A stretch of 64,000 nt of DNA from Nocardioides mesophilus (GTDB lineage Bacteria > Actinomycetota > Actinomycetes > Propionibacteriales > Nocardioidaceae): contig NZ_CP060713.1 in the NCBI RefSeq assembly GCF_014395785.1, positions 3,190,501 through 3,254,500 of the forward strand, given 5' to 3'. The notes beneath the pieces are model-generated. The model saw only the letters and a program-made list of their open reading frames with translations, ran no database searches and was not told the origin of the DNA. The stretch's first letter is position 1. Every line of letters starts with the position of its first letter. Both the position numbers and the translations under genes were made by a program. Below, piece after piece: positions 53,667-63,609 of the stretch.

Positions 53667-54586
53667 GCGCGTCGCCGGTGTCTCGTGCGCTGCGGCTGCT
53701 GCGCCGCCACCTCGCGCTGGTGCTGGTGCTGCTCGTCACGCTCGTGGCGGTGCCGGGAGCCGGGGTCCGCGACGCCCCGGTGTCGCTGGTGAAGCTGCGC
53801 AGCACCGGTGCCGTGGACCATCCCCGCGACGTGGTCTGGATCCTCTTCCTCGGCTCGGACGCCCGGCCGGGACAGTCCGTGACCCGCAGCCGCGCCGACG
53901 CGATCCAGCTCACCGGGGTGAACCTGCGCACCGGTGCCGCGACCGTGATCGGGGTGCCCCGCGACTCCTACGTCGACATCCCGGGCCACGGCCGGGAGAA
54001 GATCAACGCCTCGATGTACTTCGGTGGCCCGCAGCTGATGGGCAGGTCGGTGGGCAACCTGGTCGGCGTCCAGCCCAACTACGTGATGACGGCGGGCTTC
54101 GACGGCTTCCGGCGGATGGTCGACGGGATCGGCGGGGTCACCGTCGACTCGCGGTTCTCGTTCTCCGACCCGGTGCGCCCGCAGGGCTACCACGTGGGGC
54201 CGAACAAGCTCACCGGCTTCCAGGCCGAGATCTTCGCGCGGATCCGCAAGGCGTTCCCCCGGGGCGACTTCGACAGGTCCGCCAACCAACAGGACGTGCT
54301 GCGCGGCATCCTGCGCCAGGTCCGGCTGCACGTGGACGAGCCGGGGTTCATGGAGCGCGGCGTGCTCTCTGTCGTGCGCAACCTGGACACCGACCTGCGC
54401 CCGGCGGAGCTGTTCCGGCTCGCCCAGGCCGCCGCCACGATCGACCCGGCCCGCATGCGCGGGTGCGTGGTGCTCGGGGGGGTCGGCTACGCAGGGGCGG
54501 CCAGCGTGGTGTTTCCCGACGTGGCCCGTGCACGCCGCATCGGCGACGACGTACGCCGGGACGCGACGCTCGACCACGGCTGCTGA
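53663..54586 (+). CDS. LytR-CpsA-Psr (LCP) family cell-wall polymer ligase
   Basis: 307 residues from GTG 53663. One N-terminal membrane anchor (RRHLALVLVLLVTLVAVPG) precedes the LCP domain: ILFLGSDARPG, SRADAIQLTGVNLRTG, VIGVPRDSYVDIPGHGREKINAS and GFDGFRRMVDGIGGVTVD contain the Asp and Arg residues that bind the polyprenyl-phosphate substrate. LCP enzymes transfer teichoic acids or arabinogalactan onto peptidoglycan on the outer side of the membrane. It overlaps the upstream lipoprotein gene by 4 nt. Confidence 0.92.
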   Translation: MSASPVSRALRLLRRHLALVLVLLVTLVAVPGAGVRDAPVSLVKLRSTGAVDHPRDVVWILFLGSDARPGQSVTRSRADAIQLTGVNLRTGAATVIGVPRDSYVDIPGHGREKINASMYFGGPQLMGRSVGNLVGVQPNYVMTAGFDGFRRMVDGIGGVTVDSRFSFSDPVRPQGYHVGPNKLTGFQAEIFARIRKAFPRGDFDRSANQQDVLRGILRQVRLHVDEPGFMERGVLSVVRNLDTDLRPAELFRLAQAAATIDPARMRGCVVLGGVGYAGAASVVFPDVARARRIGDDVRRDATLDHGC

Positions 54587-54592
54587 GCCGGA

Positions 54593-54622
54593 CAGGCGCC
54601 CCTCCGGCCGGAGGGGCGCCTG
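54593..54622. terminator. Bidirectional terminator, perfect palindrome
   Basis: CAGGCGCCCCTCCGG and its exact reverse complement abut (30-bp palindrome) between the convergent LCP gene and the secreted-protein gene. Confidence 0.9.
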
Positions 54623-54643
54623 CGCGTGCCGCCGGTCGGCCGG

Positions 54644-55975
54644 CTACCGCTGGATGCCGGCCTTGGCGTAGCCGATGTCGATCACGGTGCCGACCGGCCC
54701 GGTGTCGGCGGAGAGGAGCGTCACCCGCAGGGCGGTCACCGCGACGCTGCGCTTCCCCTGTTCCTGCAGGAAGAAGGTCAACCGGGCGACGCCCGGCACC
54801 TCGATCGACTGACCGGGGTCCGGGACGGACCGGCGGGTGCCGTTGACGGTGAGCGAGCCGATCGTCGAACCCTGGGTCGAGGTGGTCAGCCTGCCGCCGG
54901 CGCTGCGTCTCGCGGTCGCCTGCCCGACGATGCCCTCGACGTGGATCGGGCCGAGGGTGAGCGAGGCCAGCCGGCCGGTCGTGCGGGCCAGCGCCCTGCC
55001 GTCCTTCTCGATGTAGCCGCGCACCGAGCCCTCGATCGTGCCGAGACCGAGCGCGGCGGGGTCGAGCACGACGCCGGCGGGGCTGTTGGTCTTGACCTGG
55101 TTGTGGGTGCCGAGGCAGGGGAGGACCTTGTGGCCGAGCCTGCCCACCTTGACGATGCCACCGAGCACCTCGGGGGCGTCGAGCCCCTGGGCGCTGCCAC
55201 CGAGCAGGCCACCGGTCGGGAGCCGGTCGATGCGGGCGAAGGTGTGACCGACCGTGACGCTGCCACCGAGCGCGTCGAGGTCGGCCCGCAGCACCGAGGC
55301 CTTCGCCCGGGCGAAGGCGCTGTGCGCATCCGCGTCGAGCGGGGTGCCGGCGCCCAGGAAGAGGGTGCCCAGGCCGGGGATGTCGTACTGGCCGCCGTTC
55401 GCCCCGATCACGTCGAGCAGGTCGTTGATCCCGCCGCCGTTCAGGAGGTCGTCGATCTGGCCGTTGCCGGTCCGGGCGACCAGGTCGACGCTGGAGACGG
55501 TGCTGCTGGCGTGCAGCTTGCCCTTCGCGTCGGCCCAGGCCCGCGACACCGTCTTGAGGTTGTCGATGCTGATGTGGGGCCCGTCCGCGGTGCCGAGCAC
55601 GAGCTCGGCGATGGTGTTGACGCTCTGGTTGCCGATGACGCCCTTCCGGGTCTGGTACGTCGAGCTCGTGCTGCTCACCCCGGTGGCGTGGAACGCCGGG
55701 CTGTCGGCCGGGACGTTCACCTCGGCGACGTAGTTGCGGCTCCGGACCCCCGCCGCGCGCGTGCAGGAGATCTGCGTGTCGGCGGTCCGGCCGGAGAGCA
55801 GGGCTCCGTCGGCTGCGACGGCCTTCGTGCCGTAGGCGAACGTCTTGAAGGCGTACTCGGTCTTGACCGTCGAGGCCTGGGCGGCACCCGGTGCGGTGAG
55901 CACGGCGGCGGCGACGAGGGCGCCGGCGGCGAGGAGGGTGGTGGAGCGCCGGCGGCGCATCAGTGGTCGGTTCAT
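54644..55975 (-). CDS. Secreted protein of the choice-of-anchor P type
   Basis: 443 residues. A Sec signal peptide (MRRRRSTTLLAAGALVAAAVLTAP, quoted in part as LLAAGALVAAAVLT) ends near AAQAS. The mature part is beta-rich with repeated Gly/Ser/Thr strands (VKTEYAFKTFAYGTKA, SYVAEVNV-like region, GLGTIEGSVRGYIE, GSLTVNGTRRSVP) and two Cys that may pair. No LPXTG or membrane anchor is seen. I recall similar proteins being labelled choice-of-anchor P in actinobacteria, but the call is tentative. Confidence 0.68.
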   Translation of the reverse strand: MNRPLMRRRRSTTLLAAGALVAAAVLTAPGAAQASTVKTEYAFKTFAYGTKAVAADGALLSGRTADTQISCTRAAGVRSRNYVAEVNVPADSPAFHATGVSSTSSTYQTRKGVIGNQSVNTIAELVLGTADGPHISIDNLKTVSRAWADAKGKLHASSTVSSVDLVARTGNGQIDDLLNGGGINDLLDVIGANGGQYDIPGLGTLFLGAGTPLDADAHSAFARAKASVLRADLDALGGSVTVGHTFARIDRLPTGGLLGGSAQGLDAPEVLGGIVKVGRLGHKVLPCLGTHNQVKTNSPAGVVLDPAALGLGTIEGSVRGYIEKDGRALARTTGRLASLTLGPIHVEGIVGQATARRSAGGRLTTSTQGSTIGSLTVNGTRRSVPDPGQSIEVPGVARLTFFLQEQGKRSVAVTALRVTLLSADTGPVGTVIDIGYAKAGIQR

Positions 55976-56192
55976 GTGACATCCCCAGGACGGTGAGTTC
56001 GGCTCGGATCTGCGGCGTTACCCATCGGTAACGCGACGCAGGCCACAAAGTCACGGTTCGGTGCGATCCGACCGCGGGCAAGCAGCGTCGGACCGGCTGG
56101 AGGAGCCTGGAGAAGCGGCCCGGGCGGCTGCTGTGGTGAGCGGCGAGGGCGGCGATCCGGGCCCCGACGGGGCGGAACCGCAGGTCGATCGG

Positions 56193-56267
56193 TGGTGCCC
56201 CCGGTAGGATTCGAACCTACGCTCCCGCCTCCGGAGGGCGGTGCTCTATCCCCTGAGCTACGGGGGC
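56193..56267 (-). tRNA. tRNA-Arg (anticodon CCG)
   Basis: Minus strand. The acceptor stem GCCCCCG pairs with CGGGGGC, followed by discriminator A and an encoded CCA. The anticodon stem-loop reads CCGCC-CTCCGGA-GGCGG, giving anticodon CCG, which reads the CGG codon. The T loop GGTTCGAATCC is canonical and the D arm carries AGCTCAGGGGATAGAGC. Confidence 0.96.
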
Positions 56268-56297
56268 TCGGGAAGCGCTGCACAGCGTACATGACCG

Positions 56298-56702
56298 GTG
56301 ACGGACGACGATCGGGGTGGGTGGGTGACGGCACGGGTGCTGGTCGTCGACGACTCGGCCGTGATCCGGCAGCTGATCACGGTCAACCTGGAGCTCGAGG
56401 GGCTCGAGGTCGAGCAGTGCGACGACGGGGTGGAGGCCCTCGACCGGATCGGCACCTGGCGCCCGGACGTGGTCACCCTCGACGTCATGATGCCCCGGCT
56501 GGGCGGCTTCGAGGTCGTGGAGCGGCTGCGCAGCGACCCCGTCACCGCCGCGATCCCGGTGGTGATGGTCACCGGCCGGGCCGCGGCCGCCGACCTGGCC
56601 CGGGGGGACGAGCTCGGGGTGGAGGCCTACCTCGTCAAGCCCTTCGAGCCGACCGAGCTGGTCGCCACCGTGCTGCGGCTGTTGCCGGACGGGGCTTCCT
56701 GA
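56298..56702 (+). CDS. Single-domain response regulator (receiver/CheY-like)
   Basis: 134 residues from GTG 56298, or 125 from GTG 56325. One receiver domain: VLVVDDSAVIRQLI with the acidic pair, VVTLDVMMPRLGGFEV with the phosphorylated Asp, VVMVTGRA with the Thr, and AYLVKPFEP with the conserved Lys. There is no output domain, so it acts through a partner. No kinase gene is adjacent; PdtaS or another kinase could serve. It lies between tRNA-Arg and argS. Confidence 0.88.
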   Translation: MTDDDRGGWVTARVLVVDDSAVIRQLITVNLELEGLEVEQCDDGVEALDRIGTWRPDVVTLDVMMPRLGGFEVVERLRSDPVTAAIPVVMVTGRAAAADLARGDELGVEAYLVKPFEPTELVATVLRLLPDGAS

Positions 56703-56789
56703 CCGGTGCCCGGCGCTCCCCACCCGGCCTTCTCGGGGTGGATCGTCTCCCACGGGACGTCGGGGTGAGCGGGGCAGCGGCTCCGTCGA

Positions 56790-56795
56790 TACCCT
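56790..56795 (+). promoter_or_regulatory. -10 box (TACCCT) of argS
   Basis: TACCCT ends 6 nt before the GTG at 56802, predicting a leaderless mRNA for the argS-lysA operon. Confidence 0.6.
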
Positions 56796-56801
56796 GGGGC
56801 G

Positions 56802-58474
56802 GTGACCCCTGAGCAGCTCTCCGCCACCCTTGTCGACGCCCTGACCCAGCTCGTGGAGCAGGGCGCCCTGACCCTGCCCGACGGCGTACCGGCCTCGGTG
56901 GTCGTGGAGCGACCGAAGAGCAAGGAGCACGGGGACTACGCGACCAACGTCGCCCTGCAGCTGGCCAAGAAGGCCGGGGTGCCGCCCCGCGACCTCGCCA
57001 CGATGCTGGTCGAGCGGCTGCGCGCGACGGAGGGCATCTCCGCCGTCGAGATCGCGGGTCCCGGGTTCCTCAACATCACCGTCGAGGCCGGCGCCCAGGG
57101 CGCGCTGGCCGCGCAGGTCGTCGCCGCCGGCTCGTCGTACGGCAGCACCGAGACGCTGGGGGGCCGGCGGATCAACGTCGAGTTCATCTCCGCGAACCCC
57201 ACAGGCCCGCTGCACCTGGGGCACACCCGGTGGGCGGTGGTCGGCGACGCGATCGCCCGGGTCCTGGAGGCGGCCGGCGCCAAGGTCGAGCGGGAGTTCT
57301 ACATCAACGACCGCGGCAACCAGATGGACAAGTTCGGAGCCTCGCTCGACGCGGTCGCCCGCGGCCTGCCGGTCCCGGACGACGGCTACCACGGGCAGTA
57401 CGTCCACGAGCTCGCCCGCCAGGTCGCCGAGCAGCACCCCGGCATCCTCGAGCTGCCCGACGACGAGCGGATCATCGCGTTCCGGGAGGAGGGCTACCGG
57501 CTGCAGCTCAAGGAGCAGCGGGACCAGCTCGAGGCGTTCAACACCCACTTCGACGTGTGGTTCTCCGAACGCTCGTTGCACGACCACGGACGGGTGGCGC
57601 ACGGGCTGGAGAAGCTGCGCGGTCAAGGACACGTCTTCGAGGCCGACGGCGCGCTGTGGATGCGCACCACCGACTTCGGTGACGACAAGGACCGCGTGCT
57701 CGTCAGGACGAACGGCGAGCTGACCTACTTCGCCTCCGACACCGCCTACTACATCGACAAGCGCGAGCGCGGTTTCGACACCTGCATCTACCTGCTCGGC
57801 GCCGACCACCACGGGTACGTCGGGCGGCTGAAGGCGATGGCCGCCTGTGCCGGTGACGACCCCGAGGTCAACATCGAGGTGCTGATCGGCCAGCTCGTAA
57901 AGATCCTGCGCGGCGGCGAGGAGGTGCGGCTCAGCAAGCGGGCCGGGAACATCGTCACCCTGGAGGAGCTCGTCGAGATGATCGGCGTCGACGCGCTGCG
58001 CTACTCGCTGGCCCGCTACCCGGCGGAGTCCCCGCTGACCTTGGACGTCGAGCAGATCACCCGGCAGGCCAGCGACAACCCGGTCTTCTACGTGCAGTAC
58101 GCCCACGCCCGACTGGCCTCGATCCTGCGCAACGCCGCCGACCTCGGCATCGCGCCGGCCGGCTCCGACGGCACCGGCTTCGACCCGTCGCTGCTCGACC
58201 ACGAGAAGGAGGGCGACCTGCTGCGGGCGCTCGCGGAGTTCCCGCGGGTGGTGGCCGTGGCCGCGCAGCTGCGCGAGCCGCACCGGGTCGCGCGCTACCT
58301 CGAGGGCCTCGCGTCGAGCTTCCACAAGTTCTACGACGTCTGCCGGGTGCTGCCGATGGGCGAGGAGGAGGTCGGCGACCTGCACCGCGCCCGCCTGCTG
58401 CTGGTGCAGGCGACGCGGACGGTGCTCGCGAACGGCCTGCGTCTGCTCGGGGTCTCGGCCCCGAGCGGATGTGA
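56802..58474 (+). CDS. argS: Arginyl-tRNA synthetase; last codons out of frame, appears fused to lysA
   Basis: About 557 residues. The N-terminal additional domain is followed by the HIGH-type motif NPTGPLHLGHTRWAVVGD, the catalytic domain with LSKRAGNIVTLEELVE in the KMSKS place, and the DALR anticodon-binding domain (YAHARLASILRNAA, RTVLANGLRLLGV). Normal ArgS ends in APERM-stop. Here the sequence reads GVSAPSGCDVHAHEAG and continues in frame into lysA, giving a 1022-residue open frame from 56802 to 59870. Adding one G near 58463 turns CCGAGCGGATGTGA into CCGGAGCGGATGTGA, which yields APERM and a stop at 58472-58474. A missing base is therefore likelier than a real fusion. GTG 56802 follows a TACCCT -10 box by 6 nt. 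Confidence 0.93.
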
Positions 58475-58475
58475 C

Positions 58476-59870
58476 GTGCACGCCCACGAGGCCGGCTGGG
58501 CCCACGCCGAGAGCGGTCGCGGACCGTCCTGGCTGCGGCCGCCGGAGGACGTCAACGAGCTGGTCCCGCTGCTGTGGTCCTCGACCGCGCGCAAGAACGA
58601 GGCCGGTGCGCTCGAGATCGGCGGGGTCGACGTCCGCGACCTGGTCGCCGAGCACGGGTCGCCGGCCTACGTGCTCGACGAGCACGACTTCCGGTCCCGG
58701 GCGCGGGCCTTCCGCGACGCGTTCGCCGGCTACGACGTGTACTACGCCGGCAAGGCGTTCCTGTGCACGACGGTGGCCCGCTGGGTGGCGCAGGAGGGTC
58801 TGTTCCTCGACGTCTGCTCGGGCGGCGAGCTGAGCGTCGCGCTGCGCGCCGGGGTGGAGCCGGCCCGGATCGGCTTCCACGGCAACAACAAGACGGTGCC
58901 GGAGCTGCGGCGCGCGGTCGAGGTCGGCGTCGGCCGGATCATCGTTGACTCCTTCGCCGAGATCGACCGGCTGGCCGCGCTGGTCGCGGAGCTGGGCCGG
59001 CCGGCGGCGGTGCTGGTGCGCGTCACCGCAGGCGTCGAGGCGCACACCCACGAGTACATCGCGACCGCCCACGAGGACCAGAAGTTCGGCTTCTCGATCA
59101 GCTCCGGTGACGCCTACGACGCCGTACGACGGGTGCAGGAGGCGCCGGGGCTGGAGCTGCGCGGGCTGCACTCGCACATCGGCAGCCAGATCTTCGACAC
59201 CTCGGGCTTCGAGGTGGCCGCCCGCCGTGTCCTGGCGCTGCACGCCCGGGTCTCCGACGAGCTCGGTGTGCAGATGCCCGAGATGGATCTCGGCGGCGGG
59301 TTCGGCATCGCCTACACCACCCAGGACGACCCGGCCGACCCCGCCCAGCTGGCGACCGAGCTGACCAAGATCGTCGAGCACGAGTGCCGCGCCTTCGAGG
59401 TGCCGGTGCCGCGGCTCTCGGTGGAGCCGGGCCGGGCGATCGTCGGGCCCTCGATGTGCACCGTCTACGAGGTCGGCACCGTCAAGCAGGTCGGGCTGGA
59501 CGCCGGTGCCGTGCGCACCTACGTCTCGGTCGACGGCGGCATGAGCGACAACATCCGCACCGCCCTCTACGACGCCGACTACAGCTGCACGCTGGCCTCG
59601 CGCCGGACCGGGGCGGTCCCGGTGCTCGGCCGGGTCGTCGGCAAGCACTGCGAGGCCGGGGACATCGTGGTCAAGGACGAGTTCGTGCCCGGCGACCTCG
59701 CCGCGGGTGACCTGCTGGCGGTGCCCGGCACCGGCGCCTACTGCCGCTCGATGGCCAGCAACTACAACCACGCGCTACGCCCGCCGGTGGTCGCGGTCGC
59801 CGCCGGGTTGGCGCGGGTGGTCGTGCGGCGCGAGACCGAGGACGACCTGCTCGCCACCGATGTCGGCTGA
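58476..59870 (+). CDS. lysA: Diaminopimelate decarboxylase
   Basis: 464 residues from GTG 58476. The N-terminal leader HAHEAGWAHAESGRGPSWLRP is the usual start of actinobacterial LysA. The PLP-binding Lys is in VYYAGKAFLCTTVAR. Further family landmarks are the GFHGNNKTVPELRRAVE segment, the HSHIGSQIFDTSGF loop, GGGFGIAYTTQDDP and EPGRAIVGPS, with the active-site Cys region KHCEAGDIV and Tyr in GTGAYCRSM. It decarboxylates meso-diaminopimelate to lysine. As written it shares one open frame with argS; the base missing near 58463 would separate them. Confidence 0.94.
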   Translation: MHAHEAGWAHAESGRGPSWLRPPEDVNELVPLLWSSTARKNEAGALEIGGVDVRDLVAEHGSPAYVLDEHDFRSRARAFRDAFAGYDVYYAGKAFLCTTVARWVAQEGLFLDVCSGGELSVALRAGVEPARIGFHGNNKTVPELRRAVEVGVGRIIVDSFAEIDRLAALVAELGRPAAVLVRVTAGVEAHTHEYIATAHEDQKFGFSISSGDAYDAVRRVQEAPGLELRGLHSHIGSQIFDTSGFEVAARRVLALHARVSDELGVQMPEMDLGGGFGIAYTTQDDPADPAQLATELTKIVEHECRAFEVPVPRLSVEPGRAIVGPSMCTVYEVGTVKQVGLDAGAVRTYVSVDGGMSDNIRTALYDADYSCTLASRRTGAVPVLGRVVGKHCEAGDIVVKDEFVPGDLAAGDLLAVPGTGAYCRSMASNYNHALRPPVVAVAAGLARVVVRRETEDDLLATDVG

Positions 59871-59984
59871 CGTCTCAGGCTGCGGACGGCTCCCCCTGGG
59901 CCTGCGCGGTCGCGGCAGATGGCCCATGATGAGCCACGGAAGCGCAGCGACCGGCGCTCCGACGACGACGGAAGGACCCGGACG

Positions 59985-61295
59985 GTGACCAGGCCTCTGA
60001 GGCTCGCTCTGCTGGGCTGCGGATCGGTGGGCAGCCAGGTGGTGCGCCTGCTGCACGAGCAGGCCGACGACCTGACCGCCCGGGTGGGGGCGCCGATCGA
60101 GCTGGTCGGTGTCGCCGTCCGCCGTCCCGAGCTGCACCGTGACCTCGGCGGCTACCAGGTGCCCGCCGAGCTGCTCACCACCGACGCCGCCGCTCTCGTG
60201 GCGCGCGGGGACCTCGACCTGGTGGTCGAGGTGATCGGCGGGATCGAGCCGGCGCGCGCGCTGATCCTCAGCGCCCTCGAGAACGGCGCCTCCGTGGTGA
60301 CCGCGAACAAGGCGCTGCTCGCCGAGGACGGCAGCACGCTTTTCGCCGCCGCGGAGAAGGCCGGGCGCGACCTCTACTTCGAGGCCTCCGTCGCCGGCGC
60401 CATCCCGATCCTGCGGCCGCTGCGCGAGTCGCTCGCCGGCGACCGGGTCCGCCGGGTGATGGGCATCGTCAACGGCACCACCAACTTCATCCTCGACAAG
60501 ATGGACAGCTCGGGCACCGGCTTCGCCGAGGCGCTCGAGGAGGCCCAGGAGCTCGGGTACGCCGAGGCCGACCCCACCGCCGACGTCGAGGGCTACGACG
60601 CGGCCGCCAAGGCGGCGATCCTGGCCAGCCTGGCCTTCCACACCCGCGTCACCGCCAGCGACGTCTACCGCGAGGGCATCGCGGAGGTCAGCGCGAGCGA
60701 CGTCGCCTCGGCCCGGGAGATGGGTGCCGTGGTGAAGCTGCTGGCGATCTGCGAGCTGGGGGAGGGGCGCGACGGGCCGGCCGTGGCGGCCCGGGTCCAC
60801 CCGGCGATGATCCCGCGCACGCACCCGCTGGCCAGCGTCCGCGAGGCCTACAACGCGGTGTTCGTCGAGAGCGAGGCCGCCGGTCAGCTGATGTTCTACG
60901 GGCCGGGTGCGGGCGGCGCCCCGACCGCGAGCGCGGTGCTGGGCGACGTCGTGACGGTGGCGCGCAACCGGCTGGCCGACGTCCGCGGCGCGGGGGAGTC
61001 GGCGTACGCCGCCCTCGACGTGCTGCCGATGGGGCAGACCGTGACGCGCTACCACGTGGCCATCGACGTCGACGACCGCACCGGTGTGCTGGCCGCCGTC
61101 GCGCAGACCTTCGCCGAGCACGGGGTCTCGATCCGCACCGTGCGCCAGGAGGGCCACGGCGACGACGCCCAGCTCGTGGTGGTCTCGCACCGGGCCACCG
61201 ACGAGGCGCTGAGCGCCACCGTCGCCGCGCTCCGCACCAAGGACTTCGTCCGCGACATCTCCTCGGTGATGCGGGTCGAGGGGGAGGAGTCGTGA
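59985..61295 (+). CDS. hom: Homoserine dehydrogenase
   Basis: 436 residues from GTG 59985, preceded by GGAAGGA. The NAD(P) fold has [15 protein letters not shown]; the catalytic region shows [42 protein letters not shown] and [22 protein letters not shown]-terminal ACT domain (about 355-430; [25 protein letters not shown]) allows feedback by threonine. It makes homoserine from aspartate semialdehyde. First gene of hom-thrC-thrB, joined by overlaps. Confidence 0.96.
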   Translation: MTRPLRLALLGCGSVGSQVVRLLHEQADDLTARVGAPIELVGVAVRRPELHRDLGGYQVPAELLTTDAAALVARGDLDLVVEVIGGIEPARALILSALENGASVVTANKALLAEDGSTLFAAAEKAGRDLYFEASVAGAIPILRPLRESLAGDRVRRVMGIVNGTTNFILDKMDSSGTGFAEALEEAQELGYAEADPTADVEGYDAAAKAAILASLAFHTRVTASDVYREGIAEVSASDVASAREMGAVVKLLAICELGEGRDGPAVAARVHPAMIPRTHPLASVREAYNAVFVESEAAGQLMFYGPGAGGAPTASAVLGDVVTVARNRLADVRGAGESAYAALDVLPMGQTVTRYHVAIDVDDRTGVLAAVAQTFAEHGVSIRTVRQEGHGDDAQLVVVSHRATDEALSATVAALRTKDFVRDISSVMRVEGEES

Positions 61296-62404
61296 GCTCG
61301 TCCCACGGCCCCGTGCCGGCGGCCGGGCCGGCACCGGCGCCCCGGCACCAGTGGCGCGGCGTGATCGAGGAGTACCGCGACCGGCTGGACCTGCCGGCCG
61401 GGACCCCGACGATCACCCTGCGCGAGGGCGGCACCCCGCTCGTGGACAGCCCGTGGCTCTCGCGCCTGACCGGCGGCGACGTCTGGCTCAAGGTGGAGGG
61501 CGACAACCCGACCGGCTCGTTCAAGGACCGCGGCATGACCGTCGCGCTCTCGGTCGCGGTCGGCGAGGGCGCGGAGGCGGTGGTGTGCGCCTCGACCGGC
61601 AACACCTCGGCCTCGATGGCGGCCTACGCCGCCCGTGCCGGGATCAAGCCGCTGGTGCTGGTCCCGCAGGGCAAGATCGCGGCGGGCAAGCTGGCGCAGG
61701 CGATCGTGCACGGCGCGCAGGTGGTGATGGTGCGCGGCAACTTCGACGACTGCCTGCGGATCTCCCGCGAGCTGGCCGAGCGGTACCCGGTGGCGCTGGT
61801 GAACTCGGTGAACCCGATGCGCCTCGAGGGGCAGAAGACCGCGGCGTTCGAGATCGTGGACTTCCTCGGCGACGCCCCGGACGTGCACGTGCTGCCGGTC
61901 GGCAACGCGGGCAACGTCTCCGCCTACTGGAAGGGCTACGTCGAGTCCCGGCACGTCGGGCAGACCACCCGCTGCCCCCGGATGCTCGGCTGGCAGGCGG
62001 CCGGCGCCGCGCCCCTGGTGGGCGGCGAGCCGGTGCGCGACCCGGAGACGGTGGCCTCGGCGATCCGGATCGGCAACCCGGCGTCGTGGCACCTCGCGGT
62101 CGCCGCCCAGCGTGAGTCCGGCGGCAGCTTCCGGGCGGTCACCGACCGGGAGATCCTCGACGCGCAGCGCGCGCTGGCGGCGCACGAGGGCGTCTTCGTC
62201 GAGCCGGCCTCCGCGGCCGGGGTGGCCGGCCTGCTCCAGGAGGTGGCGGCCGGAACGACGTACGCCGGCCAGCAGGTCGTGGTCACCGTGACCGGTCACG
62301 GGCTGAAGGACATCGACACCGCGCTGTCCACGTTCACCGAGCTCGTCGACACCGTCGTCGACCCGGACGTGGAGGCGGCCGCCGAGGCTGCCGGGCTGCG
62401 CTGA
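61292..62404 (+). CDS. thrC: Threonine synthase
   Basis: 370 residues. The PLP-binding Lys is in [19 protein letters not shown]; other motifs are [19 protein letters not shown] and [17 protein letters not shown]. It converts O-phosphohomoserine to threonine. GTG 61292 overlaps the hom stop as GTGA, and its own stop shares one base with the thrB start (TGATG). The short class II-like form without the extended N-terminus is typical of actinobacteria. Confidence 0.96.
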   Translation: MSSSHGPVPAAGPAPAPRHQWRGVIEEYRDRLDLPAGTPTITLREGGTPLVDSPWLSRLTGGDVWLKVEGDNPTGSFKDRGMTVALSVAVGEGAEAVVCASTGNTSASMAAYAARAGIKPLVLVPQGKIAAGKLAQAIVHGAQVVMVRGNFDDCLRISRELAERYPVALVNSVNPMRLEGQKTAAFEIVDFLGDAPDVHVLPVGNAGNVSAYWKGYVESRHVGQTTRCPRMLGWQAAGAAPLVGGEPVRDPETVASAIRIGNPASWHLAVAAQRESGGSFRAVTDREILDAQRALAAHEGVFVEPASAAGVAGLLQEVAAGTTYAGQQVVVTVTGHGLKDIDTALSTFTELVDTVVDPDVEAAAEAAGLR

Positions 62405-63306
62405 TGCCGACGCTGCTCACCGGGCCGGTGACCGCGACGGTCCCGGCCACGAGCGCGAACCTGGGACCGGGCTACGACGCGCTCGGCGTGGCGCTGTCGC
62501 TGCGCGACCGGGTCACCGCCCAGGTCGTCGACGGCCCGGACGAGGTGCTGGTCACCGGTGAGGGCGCGACCACGGTGCCGCGCGACAGCACCCACCTGGT
62601 GCACCGCTCGATGCAGGCGGCGTTCGAGCACATGGGGTGCGAGACCCCCGCGCTCCGGCTGACCTGCGAGAACGTGATCCCGCACGGGCGCGGCCTCGGC
62701 TCGTCCTCGGCGGCGATCGTGGCCGGGGTCTGCCTGGCCCGCGGGCTGGTGGCGGGCGGCTCGCTGCTCATGGACGACGACGCGGTCTTCGCGCTCGCGG
62801 CCGACCTGGAGGGCCACCCCGACAACGTCGCGCCCGCCTTCTACGGCGGCTTCACCATCGCCTACGCCGAGGCCGGCCGGTTCCACGCCGTGTCCGTGGC
62901 GCTGGACCCCCGCGTCTGCGCCGTGGCGCTGGTGCCGCCGGACCCGGTGGAGACCACGGTGGCCCGTGCCCTGCTCCCCGCGGTCGTGCCGCACGCCGAC
63001 GCGGCGGCGAACGCCGGGCGGGCGGCGCTGCTGGTGGCGGCGCTGAGCCGGCAGCCCGAGCTGCTGCTGGCGGCGACCGTCGACCGGCTCCACCAGGACT
63101 ACCGCGAGCCCGCGATGCCGGCGTCGCTGGACCTGGTGCGGACGCTGCGTGCCGAGGGGTTGGCGGCGGTCGTCTCCGGTGCCGGTCCCAGCGTGCTGGT
63201 GCTCACCGACCTCGGGGGCGCGGCTGCCGTGGCGGCGCGTGCGCCGGCCGGTTGGCGGGCCTGGACGCTGTCGTTGGAGACCGACGGCGCCCGCGTCGAA
63301 CGCTGA
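62404..63306 (+). CDS. thrB: Homoserine kinase
   Basis: 300 residues of the GHMP kinase family: ATVPATSANLGPGYDALGVAL at the N-terminus (quoted in part as SANLGPGYDALG), the ATP-binding motif PHGRGLGSSSAAIVAGV, GHPDNVAPAFYGG, and a late GAGPSVLVLTD. It phosphorylates homoserine with ATP, the step before ThrC. ATG 62404 overlaps the thrC stop by one base. Confidence 0.96.
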   Translation: MPTLLTGPVTATVPATSANLGPGYDALGVALSLRDRVTAQVVDGPDEVLVTGEGATTVPRDSTHLVHRSMQAAFEHMGCETPALRLTCENVIPHGRGLGSSSAAIVAGVCLARGLVAGGSLLMDDDAVFALAADLEGHPDNVAPAFYGGFTIAYAEAGRFHAVSVALDPRVCAVALVPPDPVETTVARALLPAVVPHADAAANAGRAALLVAALSRQPELLLAATVDRLHQDYREPAMPASLDLVRTLRAEGLAAVVSGAGPSVLVLTDLGGAAAVAARAPAGWRAWTLSLETDGARVER

Positions 63307-63605
63307 GCGCGAGGGGTCGGCACGGGGAAGATCCGGGCTCGTCGAGGCGTTGTGCGGTATGCCACGTCGGCCGCGGGACTAGTGCTAGGGTGCAGGTGCG
63401 CCGGTGATCGAGCGGTCACGCCGATCAGGTCCCATCGATCCGCTTCTCTCGATCCACACCACGCGCACTCCTCTTTCGCACTTGCCCCAGGGCGACTTCG
63501 GTACGACGTGCCGACTCGTCCGGCACCGCGATCGGACAACCACACTCATATGAAGGCTGACCGGGGGAACCACCTCCGACAGCCTGGACGTGGGAAGGAC
63601 CTCAC
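63307..63605 (+). promoter_or_regulatory. rho leader region
   Basis: About 300 nt between thrB and rho. A TAGGGT -10-like box lies at 63385-63390 after GACTAGTGC, which would give a leader of about 210 nt. The leader is comparatively pyrimidine- and C-rich (from about 63430), as expected for a Rho-bound, autoregulated transcript. A short reading frame at 63550-63609 lies at its end. Confidence 0.55.
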
Positions 63606-63609
63606 GTGA
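63550..63609 (+). CDS. Possible leader peptide overlapping the rho start
   Basis: An ATG-started 19-codon frame (MKADRGNHLRQPGRGKDLT) ends with a TGA that overlaps the GTG start of rho as GTGA, the same coupling seen between operon genes here. It lacks a clear ribosome-binding site, and its length is short enough to occur by chance. Confidence 0.3.
   Translation: MKADRGNHLRQPGRGKDLT

Noticed and set aside
56802-59870. Bifunctional ArgS-LysA enzyme
   Set aside because: One added G restores the normal end of ArgS and the normal start of LysA. I treat the fusion as apparent until reads confirm the sequence.
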